Shown one piece after another: positions 57,475-64,000 of a stretch of DNA of 64,000 bases. The translations under genes and the position numbers were made by a program. Numbering within the stretch: position 1 is the first letter of the stretch; the number at the start of each line of letters is the position of its first letter. The stretch comes from RGIG3009 sp964470515 (GTDB lineage: Bacteria > Bacillota > Clostridia > Oscillospirales > Acutalibacteraceae). The notes beneath the pieces were generated by a model. It ran no database searches. It saw only the letters and a list, made by a program, of their open reading frames with translations, and was not told the DNA's origin. The stretch is from NCBI GenBank assembly GCA_964470515.1, contig CAYYDD010000001.1:12874-76873 (forward strand), in the 5' to 3' direction.

Positions 57475-59256
57475 ATGAAAAAACTCCTGCCGGTTTTGCT
57501 GGCGCTTGTCTTGCTGCTCTGCTCGTGTGGCGGCGGTGACGGCGAGAATGATGCGACGACCACGACAACGTCGGGCAGCAATACCTCCACAACCGTGGCG
57601 GCGCAAAGCGATAAGGATATGTTCACCGACCGCGATACGCGGGTGGAATATAACGAGGGCAACAGTGTGCAGATCAAGCTTAACGGCAGCTCGGTCACGT
57701 GCAGCTCATCGGCGGTAAAGATCAGCGGCACCACGGTGACTATCACCGACGAGGGGACGTACGTGCTGTCCGGTACGCTGAACGACGGTATGATCGTCGT
57801 GGACGCGCAGGATACCGATAAGCCGCAGTTGGTACTGAATGGGGTGTCTGTCACCAGTGCAAGCTCGGCGGCACTGTATATTTTAGAAAGTGATAAGGTG
57901 TTCGTCACACTGGCAGACGGCACGGCAAACACCTTGGCGAACGGTGGTACTTTTACTGCCATTGATGAAAACGATATCGACGCGGCGGTGTTTTCTAAAC
58001 AGGATCTTACCTTTAACGGCGGCGGCAGCCTGACGGTGACCTCGCCGGCGGGGCACGGGATTGTCTCGAAGGACGATCTGGTATTTACCGGCGGTACGTA
58101 CACCGTGATCTCCGCCTCGCACGGTGTCGATGCCAACGACAGCATCCGTGTAGCCGACAGCGTCTTTACGGTGGACGCGGGTAAAGACGGCTTTCACGCG
58201 GAAAACAACGACGATGTCTCGTTGGGGTTTTTGTATATCTCGAGCGGGACGCTGAACGTTGAGGCGGAGGGCGACGGCATCAGTGCCGGCGCATATCTAC
58301 AGATCGAGGGAGGTGCGTTTGATATTCTCGCGGGCGGCGGCAGTGTCAACGGCACGAAGGAAAGCTCGGATACGTGGGGCGGCTTTATGGGCGGTATGGG
58401 CGGCCGACCCGGTATGCAGTCCAATACGACTACCGATAGCGCCGAGAGCAGCACCAGTATGAAGGGGCTGAAGGCGACGGGCGACGTGCTGCTGAACGGC
58501 GGCACGTTTACCATCGATTCTGCCGATGATGCGGTACATTCGAATGCGTCTATCGCGGTCAATCACGGTACGTTTACCATCGCTACCGGAGACGACGGCT
58601 TCCACGCCGATGCGACGCTGACCGTCGAGGGCGGCACCGTCACCATCACGGAAAGCTACGAGGGCTTGGAGGCACTGGATATTCTCATCAGCGGCGGTGA
58701 TATCACGTTGACAGCCGACGATGACGGCTTAAACGCTGCGGGAGGTACGGATGGCAGCGGTACGGGCGGCGGACGTGATGCGATGTTCGGCGGCGGTTAC
58801 GGCGGCTTTGGCGGGATGTCCTCCTCGTCCAACGGCAGTATCGTGATCGCGGGCGGTACGCTGTCGGTCACCGCGTCGGGCGACGGCATTGATGCCAACG
58901 GTACGCTGGAGATGACCGGCGGATATACTACGGTGTGCGGCCCCACGCAGGGCGATACCGCTACACTGGACTACGACAAGAGCGCGGTCATCTCGGGCGG
59001 TACGTTCATCGGTACGGGGGCATCGGGTATGGCGCAAACCTTCAGCGATTCCGAGCAGGGTGTGGTCGCGGTGAGTGTGGGCAATCAGTCTGCGGGCACC
59101 GAGATCGTGCTGAAGGATAAGAAGGGCAATACCGTTCTGACGCATACGCCTCCGTTGTCCTATGCGGTGGTGATCCTCAGTAGCCCTGATATTACAAGCG
59201 GGGAGAGCTACACCATCTACGTCGGCTCCCAGTCAGGAGTCTTTACCGCAAACTAA
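57475..59256 (+). CDS. Cthe_2159-like carbohydrate-binding lipoprotein (parallel beta-helix)
   Basis: The 593-residue protein has a lipoprotein signal (LLLLCSC, Cys18), a Thr/Ser-rich linker (DATTTTTSGSNTSTTVAAQ) and a long repetitive beta-helix. It matches the Cthe_2159 family: DEGTYVLSGTLNDGMIVVDA, then repeated units such as DGFHAENND, DGISAGAYLQI and DDGLNAAGG. Gly/Asn-rich loops (GGRDAMFGGGYGGFGG) interrupt the helix. Clostridium thermocellum Cthe_2159 binds polygalacturonate, suggesting attachment to pectin-like polysaccharide, but the ligand is unproven here. The ATG at 57475 is preferred over GTG 57469, with GAGGTG eight bases upstream. Confidence 0.85.
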   Translation: MKKLLPVLLALVLLLCSCGGGDGENDATTTTTSGSNTSTTVAAQSDKDMFTDRDTRVEYNEGNSVQIKLNGSSVTCSSSAVKISGTTVTITDEGTYVLSGTLNDGMIVVDAQDTDKPQLVLNGVSVTSASSAALYILESDKVFVTLADGTANTLANGGTFTAIDENDIDAAVFSKQDLTFNGGGSLTVTSPAGHGIVSKDDLVFTGGTYTVISASHGVDANDSIRVADSVFTVDAGKDGFHAENNDDVSLGFLYISSGTLNVEAEGDGISAGAYLQIEGGAFDILAGGGSVNGTKESSDTWGGFMGGMGGRPGMQSNTTTDSAESSTSMKGLKATGDVLLNGGTFTIDSADDAVHSNASIAVNHGTFTIATGDDGFHADATLTVEGGTVTITESYEGLEALDILISGGDITLTADDDGLNAAGGTDGSGTGGGRDAMFGGGYGGFGGMSSSSNGSIVIAGGTLSVTASGDGIDANGTLEMTGGYTTVCGPTQGDTATLDYDKSAVISGGTFIGTGASGMAQTFSDSEQGVVAVSVGNQSAGTEIVLKDKKGNTVLTHTPPLSYAVVILSSPDITSGESYTIYVGSQSGVFTAN

Positions 59257-59257
59257 A

Positions 59258-59296
59258 AAAAGTGGAAGACATCTATTGAATGTCTGCCGCTTTTCG
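59258..59296 (+). terminator. Terminator after the Cthe_2159-like gene
   Basis: The arms AAAAGTGG-AGACAT and ATGTCT-CCGCTTTT (with bulges and one G-T pair) form a stem ending in TTTT. The following promoter's -35 box is part of its loop. Confidence 0.65.
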
Positions 59297-59304
59297 GCTA
59301 TAAT
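59276..59304 (+). promoter_or_regulatory. Sigma-A promoter of the flavodiiron gene
   Basis: TTGAAT, 17 bases, TATAAT, about 40 bases before the ATG; it overlaps the upstream terminator. Confidence 0.75.
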
Positions 59305-59344
59305 AATCTAAAATGCTGTTATAAGTGAGCGGGAGGAGTTAATA

Positions 59345-61132
59345 ATGGTCACCAAGGATATCCGATACATCGGTGTGAACGATCATAAAATCGATCTGTT
59401 TGAGGGACAATACGTAGTGCCGAACGGTATGTCGTACAATTCCTATGTTATTCTGGATGAGAAGATCGCCATCCTGGACACGGTGGATGCCGCGTTTACG
59501 CACGAATGGCTGGATAACATCCAAAACGTGCTGGGGCACAGACAGCCCGAGTATCTGATCGTGCAGCATATGGAGCCGGATCATTCGGCGAATATCCAGA
59601 ACTTTGTGAAGGTTTATCCCGACGTTAAGATTGTGGCTTCCGCGAAAGCGTTTGCTATGATGAAAACCTTTTTCGGCACGGATTTTGCCGAGCGGCAGAT
59701 CGTGGTGGGCGAGGGGGATACGCTGTCCCTCGGCCGTCATAACCTGACCTTTGTCACCGCGCCGATGGTGCATTGGCCGGAGGTCATCGTGACGTACGAC
59801 AGCACGGATAAGGTGCTGTTCTCGGCGGACGGCTTCGGCAAGTTCGGAGCACTGGATGTCGAGGAGGACTGGGCCTGCGAGGCTCGTCGGTACTACATCG
59901 GCATTGTCGGTAAGTACGGTGCGCAGGTGCAGAGCCTGCTGAAAAAGGCGGTGGGGCTGGATATCCGCATTATCTGCCCGCTGCACGGCCCGGTGTTGAC
60001 GGAAAACCTCGGTTACTACCTCGGTTTGTACAACACCTGGTCGAGCTATCAGCCGGAGGAAGAGGGCATCGTGATCGCGTACACCTCGGTATACGGAAAC
60101 ACGAAAAAGGCCGTGCTGCAGCTGGCGGAAAAGCTGAAGGCCAACGGCTGTCCGAAGGTCGTCGTTAACGATCTGGCACGCTGCGATATGGCTGAGGCGG
60201 TGGAGGATGCGTTCCGCTACAGCAAGCTGGTGCTGGCGACCACTACCTACAACGCGGAGATCTTCCCGTTTATGCGGGAATTTATCAATCATCTGACCGA
60301 GCGGAACTACAGCAACCGCACGGTAGCGCTCATCGAGAACGGCAGTTGGGCACCGCTCGCGGCCAAGGTGATGCGCGGGATGCTTGAAAAAAGCCGGAAT
60401 ATTACCTTTACGGATACCACGGTGAAGATCTTATCCGCGCTGAACGAGGAAAGTACCGCACAGCTGGAGGCGATGGCGGAGGAGCTGTGCCGTGAGTATC
60501 TGGCACAGCGGGACGATACCGCGGATAAAAACGATCTGACGGCGCTGTTCAACATCGGCTACGGCTTGTACGTGGTGACCTCCAACGACGGTAAGAAGGA
60601 CAACGGTCTGATCGTGAATACGGTTACGCAGGTGACTAACACACCGAACCGCATAGCGGTGACGATCAACAAGGATAACTATTCACACCACGTGATCAAG
60701 CAGACGGGAAAAATGAACATCAACTGCCTGACGGTGGATGCCCCGTTCGCGGTGTTTGAAAAGTTCGGCTTCGTGAGCGGGCGGAATGTGGATAAGTTTG
60801 CAGAGTGTGAGCCGCTGCGTTCGGATAACGAGCTGGTGTTCCTGCCGCGGCATATCAATTCGTTTATGTCGCTGAAGGTGGAGCAGTACGTCGATCTCGA
60901 TACGCACGGAATGTTTATTTGCTCGGTGACGGAGGCGCGTGTGCTGTCCGACCGTGAGACGATGACGTACACGTACTATCAGAACAACGTCAAACCCAAG
61001 CCGGCAGCGGACGGTAAAAAGGGCTATGTCTGCAAGATTTGCGGATACGTCTATGAGGGAGAGCCGCTTCCCGAGGATTTTGTTTGCCCGTTGTGCAAGC
61101 ATGGTGCTGCTGATTTTGAAAAAATCAAATAA
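59345..61132 (+). CDS. Flavodiiron protein fused to flavin reductase and rubredoxin domains
   Basis: The four domains in the 595 residues are as follows. First, a metallo-beta-lactamase-like diiron domain (about 30-245) has the HMEPDHS iron ligands and later histidines (MVHWPE, CPLHGP). Second, a flavodoxin domain (about 255-390) has YTSVYGNTKK. Third, a flavin-reductase domain spans about 420-555. Fourth, a C-terminal rubredoxin has CKICGY and CPLCKHG. The protein reduces O2 or NO with electrons passed internally from NAD(P)H through flavin and rubredoxin. Moorella has the reductase-rubredoxin part (Hrb) as a separate protein. GGGAGGAG precedes the ATG. It is followed by a free rubredoxin gene. 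Confidence 0.93.
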   Translation: MVTKDIRYIGVNDHKIDLFEGQYVVPNGMSYNSYVILDEKIAILDTVDAAFTHEWLDNIQNVLGHRQPEYLIVQHMEPDHSANIQNFVKVYPDVKIVASAKAFAMMKTFFGTDFAERQIVVGEGDTLSLGRHNLTFVTAPMVHWPEVIVTYDSTDKVLFSADGFGKFGALDVEEDWACEARRYYIGIVGKYGAQVQSLLKKAVGLDIRIICPLHGPVLTENLGYYLGLYNTWSSYQPEEEGIVIAYTSVYGNTKKAVLQLAEKLKANGCPKVVVNDLARCDMAEAVEDAFRYSKLVLATTTYNAEIFPFMREFINHLTERNYSNRTVALIENGSWAPLAAKVMRGMLEKSRNITFTDTTVKILSALNEESTAQLEAMAEELCREYLAQRDDTADKNDLTALFNIGYGLYVVTSNDGKKDNGLIVNTVTQVTNTPNRIAVTINKDNYSHHVIKQTGKMNINCLTVDAPFAVFEKFGFVSGRNVDKFAECEPLRSDNELVFLPRHINSFMSLKVEQYVDLDTHGMFICSVTEARVLSDRETMTYTYYQNNVKPKPAADGKKGYVCKICGYVYEGEPLPEDFVCPLCKHGAADFEKIK

Positions 61133-61152
61133 ATAAACGGAGGTATTGTGTT

Positions 61153-61314
61153 ATGAAAAAGTATGTATGTGACGTGTGCGGTTGGGTCTACGACGAGGCC
61201 GTCGGCGATCCCGACAACGGTATCGCGCCCGGTACGAAGTTCGAGCAGTTGCCGGAGAATTTCGAGTGTCCGCTGTGCGGTGTCGGCAAGGACAGCTTCA
61301 GCGAAGAAGCGTAA
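61153..61314 (+). CDS. Rubredoxin
   Basis: This 53-residue protein begins MKKYVCDVCGWVYDEAVGDP and has the second pair CPLCG near residue 39, giving the four Fe ligands CxxC and CxxC. The conserved DPDNGIAPGT loop and the Trp/Tyr core are present. GGAGG stands upstream (61139-61143). It follows the flavodiiron fusion by 20 bases and is probably cotranscribed, serving as an electron carrier to it or to a rubrerythrin. Confidence 0.95.
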   Translation: MKKYVCDVCGWVYDEAVGDPDNGIAPGTKFEQLPENFECPLCGVGKDSFSEEA

Positions 61315-61320
61315 CTGACA

Positions 61321-61350
61321 GGCGCGGCTCCCGACGGGGAGCCGCGTTGC
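61321..61350 (+). terminator. Hairpin after rubredoxin
   Basis: A 10-bp stem CGCGGCTCCC / GGGAGCCGCG with a GACG loop follows the stop by eight bases. Only TT follows, so termination is likely weak. Confidence 0.55.
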
Positions 61351-61410
61351 CTAACATCGATGTATTCAGAACCGTCGCTTTATGTGGGTTTGAGTGGTTA
61401 GGAGCTGCCT

Positions 61411-62163
61411 ATGGAAATGGTATTGTTGACGGCACTCGGCGTCGGCGGAGCGACCGTATTCGGATCCCTGCTGGGATTTGCGTTTAAAAAAGTATCGCAT
61501 AAGTTCTCGGATATGGTGCTGTCCTTTGCGGCAGGTGTGATGCTCGCGGCGGCAGTGCTGGGACTTGTCCTGCCGTCGCTGGACTACGGCGGGCGCTACG
61601 GGTTGCTTATCACGGTGGCGGGTATCTTCGCCGGAGCGTTGTGCCTCAATCTCATTGATAAGCTCGTCCCGCATCTGCACCGTCTGGTTGGCGCGGATAT
61701 CGAGCCGCACAACAATGCGAACTTAAGTAGGGTATTGCTGTTTGTGACGGCCATCGCCATACATAATCTGCCGGAGGGCATTGCCGCCGGTGTGGGCTTT
61801 GGCTCGGGTGATACGGCACAGGCGTTTGTCATCGCTGGTGGTATCGCGTTGCAGAATATCCCGGAGGGTATGGTTATCATCGGGCCGATGCTGGCGGCGG
61901 GGGTGTCGCCGGTCAAGACCTTTGCGTGTGCGATGGTGACCGGCCTTGTGGAAGTGATCGGTACGCTGATCGGCTACTTTGCCGTGAGCTTTTCCTCGGC
62001 GATCCTGCCGTTTGCGCTGGCCTTTGCGGGCGGTACGATGTTGTACGTCGTCAGCGATGAAATGATCCCCGAGACCCACGCGCACGGCAACGAGCGCGGC
62101 GCGACCTACGCGCTGCTGGTGGGCTTTTGCGTGATGCTGATAACCGATGTTCTGCTAGGATAA
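61411..62163 (+). CDS. ZIP family metal transporter
   Basis: The 250-residue protein has about eight membrane helices and the ZIP signature HNLPEGIAAGVGFGSGD in helix IV and NIPEGMVIIGPM in helix V, which form the metal site. A cytoplasmic loop with HLHRLVGADIEPHNN carries histidines. ZIP proteins import Zn2+, Fe2+ or Mn2+. AGGAG precedes the ATG. The gene marks the last of the GC-rich core before the AT-rich right end. Confidence 0.92.
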   Translation: MEMVLLTALGVGGATVFGSLLGFAFKKVSHKFSDMVLSFAAGVMLAAAVLGLVLPSLDYGGRYGLLITVAGIFAGALCLNLIDKLVPHLHRLVGADIEPHNNANLSRVLLFVTAIAIHNLPEGIAAGVGFGSGDTAQAFVIAGGIALQNIPEGMVIIGPMLAAGVSPVKTFACAMVTGLVEVIGTLIGYFAVSFSSAILPFALAFAGGTMLYVVSDEMIPETHAHGNERGATYALLVGFCVMLITDVLLG

Positions 62164-62240
62164 ACCAAACCGCCGCTGACTGGACCGCTACCGACTAAAT
62201 AGACACGAAAATAAAAGTCCTGTCGTAGAATATTGCTGAA

Positions 62241-62830
62241 TTAGGCGGCCTTGCTCCGTATTTGGTAGGGAGTGAGGCCGTCTTTCAGGTTAATGCGCTC
62301 AAAATTGCAGAACTGAACGTACTCCGCCACAGCCTGTTCCACCTCGGCGCGATTGACAAATTTCGTGCGGTATAAGCACTCGGATTTCAGCGTTCCGAAG
62401 AAATTTTCCATTGCAGCATTGTCATATGGACAACCCATACGGGACGTTGACCGCTGAATGGGGTATTCTTGCGTTAGTCAAAATATGCTTGGGATGTGTA
62501 TTGAAACCCTTGGTCACTGTGGAGGGCTGGTCCATCAGTGACCATTTCTTTTTGTGCGGCATCCCGAAGGGTATCCGTGACCAACGAGGCGGTCATAGCA
62601 TTGTCGATATGGTATGACAATACCATTTTGCCGCACAGATCGATCACAGCACATATATTACATCCGTACTCCACCAGGATCCATTTCGGTGTCGGTATCG
62701 CAGTCGGCACAAATTTCGTCAGCAATTTTTTCGGTTTGGGTGTTCCACGGCGTTGCCTGACCGTTAGTAAGCGAAACATTGTCTTGCTTGTAGACGAAAA
62801 TATATATGGAAAATAGTGTTGCAACAACAA
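62241..62830 (-). pseudogene. Remnant of an IS3-family transposase (OrfB)
   Basis: Two reading frames on the minus strand together give the catalytic part of an IS3-type DDE transposase. The upstream part (62474-62830) contains LHSDQGFQYTSQAYFD; the downstream part (62241-62438) contains GCPYDNAAMENFFGTLKSECL and FERINLKDGLTPYQIRSKAA. A one-base frameshift near 62465-62475 (GAC-TAA where GA-CTA-ACG would read on as LTQEYPIQRSTSR) separates them. The DDE core is also shortened around WILVEYGCNICAVIDL, and no OrfA or full N-terminus is present. It cannot encode an active transposase. Confidence 0.85.
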
Positions 62831-63236
62831 AGGGATACCACCAATATATAAATTTTCGTTATCAAATTGTCTCTACGAGATTTGTCAGTGAAAGCGAGAA
62901 AATATAGCAGGACTATGGCAAGTGAAATCAATGCCAAAACGGAAACACTCTACGGCAATAAACTGCATAAGCAAAGTTCATACAAACTGTAAGTGTTAGC
63001 GAAACGAAACCAGGTGTATGTATTGCTTTTGATTTTATTTCTACCTCAAAGAAAAGCGTCGGCGAAGCAGACAGTAGATAAAATGTGAACAGTGTGTGCG
63101 ATAAGACAAGAAAATCTTTCAAATAAAAACCTAACAATAGGTTGTATATAAGCGCGATGGTAAAGGAACTAATTCTTGATGTCGCGTTATTATAGCCCAT
63201 ATCCTTTAATAAGGGTTTTATTTCGAATAATTTCAT
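62764..63236 (-). pseudogene. Frameshifted membrane protein gene beside the methyltransferase
   Basis: From ATG 63236 (AGGAG eight bases upstream) the frame encodes MKLFEIKPLLKDMGYNNATS followed by three hydrophobic helices, and stops at 62928. A second frame opens after 62949 and continues with VLALISLAIVLLYFLAF and IYILVVSLCCC up to 62764, two further helices. The pattern suggests one protein of about five helices broken by a one-base shift near 62930-62950. Its distal end runs into the IS3 remnant. The sequence is AT-rich, unlike the main chromosome. No family is recognised. A functional 102-residue shortened form is possible. Confidence 0.5.
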
Positions 63237-63320
63237 ATTTATAACTCCTGTTTGTGCTAGTAAAAATAAAACAAATGGGTGTAGAAAGCGCGATATCCTT
63301 AACGGAGTTTTCTATATGTA

Positions 63321-63349
63321 TTGAATTTTTGATTTGATTTTGTTATAAT
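63321..63349 (+). promoter_or_regulatory. Sigma-A promoter of the DNA methyltransferase gene
   Basis: TTGAAT, 17 bases, TATAAT, about 30 bases before the ATG. Confidence 0.8.
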
Positions 63350-63378
63350 ATAGAAAAACATTTTTGGAAAGTGATTTT

Positions 63379-64000
63379 ATGAATAAAAACAGATCTATTG
63401 ATTCAATTGAATTGTTTTGTGGCACAGGTGGTTTAGCACTTGGATTACAAAATTCTGGTTTTGCGCATACTGCTTTGTATGAGTGGGATAAGGCTTCTTG
63501 CAACAATATTAAATCAAATATATCCAATGGATTTGAAGCTGTGAGAAATTGGAACGTGTATGAATCCGATGTGCGAGCAGTCGTATATGATGGAATGGCA
63601 GGAAAAATCAATATGATCTCCGGTGGCCCTCCGTGCCAGCCTTTTTCCCTCGGCGGAAAAGCACAAGCATATAATGACAAACGTGATATGTTCCCAGAAG
63701 CAGTGCGTGCCGTTCGTGAAATTATGCCTGAAACATTTATATTTGAAAATGTCAAAGGCTTATTGAGGAAATCATTTAGTCAATACTTTAACTATATTAT
63801 TCTACAATTGACATATCCAAGCATAGTCAAGCCACAAAATATGACTTGGCAAGAACATCGAGAATTATTAGAAAAGTATCACACATCAAGCAGACACACA
63901 AAATGCGAATACAATGTAGTATTCCGATTGCTCAATGCTGCCGACTACGGTGTTCCTCAAACACGCCATAGGGTTGTAATTGTTGGATTTAGACGAGATT
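63379..64000 (+). CDS. C5-cytosine DNA methyltransferase (3' end outside window)
   Basis: The open frame gives 207 residues of a Dcm-type enzyme. Motif I is SIELFCGTGGLALGLQNSGF near residue 8. The catalytic GGPPCQPFSLGGK (motif IV, nucleophile Cys) is near residue 80, ENVKGLL (motif VI) near 120, and YGVPQTRHRVVIVGFR (motif VIII) near 195. The target-recognition domain and C-terminus lie beyond the window. GGAAAG precedes the ATG. The gene is AT-rich (codons such as AAT, ATT, AAA dominate), unlike the core genes, which suggests horizontal transfer. It probably belongs to a type II restriction-modification system whose endonuclease gene lies to the right. Confidence 0.93.
   Translation, partial: MNKNRSIDSIELFCGTGGLALGLQNSGFAHTALYEWDKASCNNIKSNISNGFEAVRNWNVYESDVRAVVYDGMAGKINMISGGPPCQPFSLGGKAQAYNDKRDMFPEAVRAVREIMPETFIFENVKGLLRKSFSQYFNYIILQLTYPSIVKPQNMTWQEHRELLEKYHTSSRHTKCEYNVVFRLLNAADYGVPQTRHRVVIVGFRRD

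Noticed and set aside
62164..62240. Terminal inverted repeat of the IS3 remnant
   Set aside because: The sequence between the ZIP gene and the transposase remnant may contain an IS end, but no matching partner repeat could be found near 62800-62840.
1..64000. CRISPR array, tRNA, rRNA, prophage or integrated plasmid
   Set aside because: No regularly spaced repeats, cloverleaf sequences, rRNA motifs or phage structural genes were seen on either strand.

Overview
The window reads as a chromosomal segment from an endospore-forming, anaerobic member of the Clostridia, most like the Oscillospiraceae/Ruminococcaceae. This is inferred from gene content and order. Sporulation genes (spoVM, a sipL-like SPOCS/LysM gene, spoIIIE, tepA, remA) sit beside an electron-bifurcating [FeFe]-hydrogenase operon, Na+-pumping decarboxylase subunits, a flavodiiron/rubredoxin pair and a Bacillus-like PrkC/PrpC operon. 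The DNA is GC-rich by eye up to about 62.2 kb. Most intergenic regions carry near-consensus sigma-A promoters with 17-bp spacers and clear Rho-independent hairpins.

Layout. 1-1163: 3' part of a biotin-dependent carboxyltransferase (OadA/PycB type). 1305-13969: a conserved Firmicutes block yicC-remA-gmk-rpoZ-priA-def-fmt-rsmB-rlmN-prpC-prkC-rsgA, followed by two short genes, a 49-aa membrane protein and the 29-aa spoVM. A MITE-like element (3310-3581) lies between rpoZ and priA, where coaBC stands in Bacillus; a solo copy of its left end precedes yicC. 14131-15660: SipL-like spore coat/cortex morphogenesis protein. 15765-19705: M3 oligopeptidase and a peptide-binding lipoprotein. 20037-27531: rny-ymdB, tepA-spoIIIE, a ComEC-like MBL protein, a small membrane protein and tcdA; rny has a strong promoter and a structured leader of about 230 nt. 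27575-32636 (minus): a cysteine-rich protein behind a sigma-K-like promoter, pcrA, oadB and oadG. 32833-34050: apgM. 34121-39146 (minus): hydC-HATPase-2Fe2S-hydB-hydA. 39348-40556: MFS transporter. 40720-49817 (minus): phosphohexomutase, amidase, a 44-aa membrane protein, a GntR-controlled ABC transporter, tatD and metG. 49932-52962: rluA-luxS from an apparently leaderless promoter, then an M23/G5 peptidase. 53040-56405 (minus): Na/phosphate symporter and AGCS amino-acid symporter, the latter divergent from a LysR gene. 57475-62163: Cthe_2159-like lipoprotein, flavodiiron-flavin reductase-rubredoxin fusion, free rubredoxin and ZIP transporter. 62241-64000: visibly AT-rich, with an IS3 remnant, a frameshifted membrane protein gene and a C5-cytosine DNA methyltransferase cut by the window end.

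How the genes work together. The yicC-rsgA block couples RNA processing, translation and cell-wall-linked Ser/Thr signalling. spoVM and sipL are two arms of the coat-basement (SpoIVA) anchoring system and lie side by side. HydABC, OadBG, the flavodiiron protein and the rubredoxins describe fermentative redox and Na+ energetics with oxygen protection. The right end looks like an acquired restriction-modification or defence locus that continues beyond the window. No tRNA, rRNA, CRISPR array or replication origin was seen.
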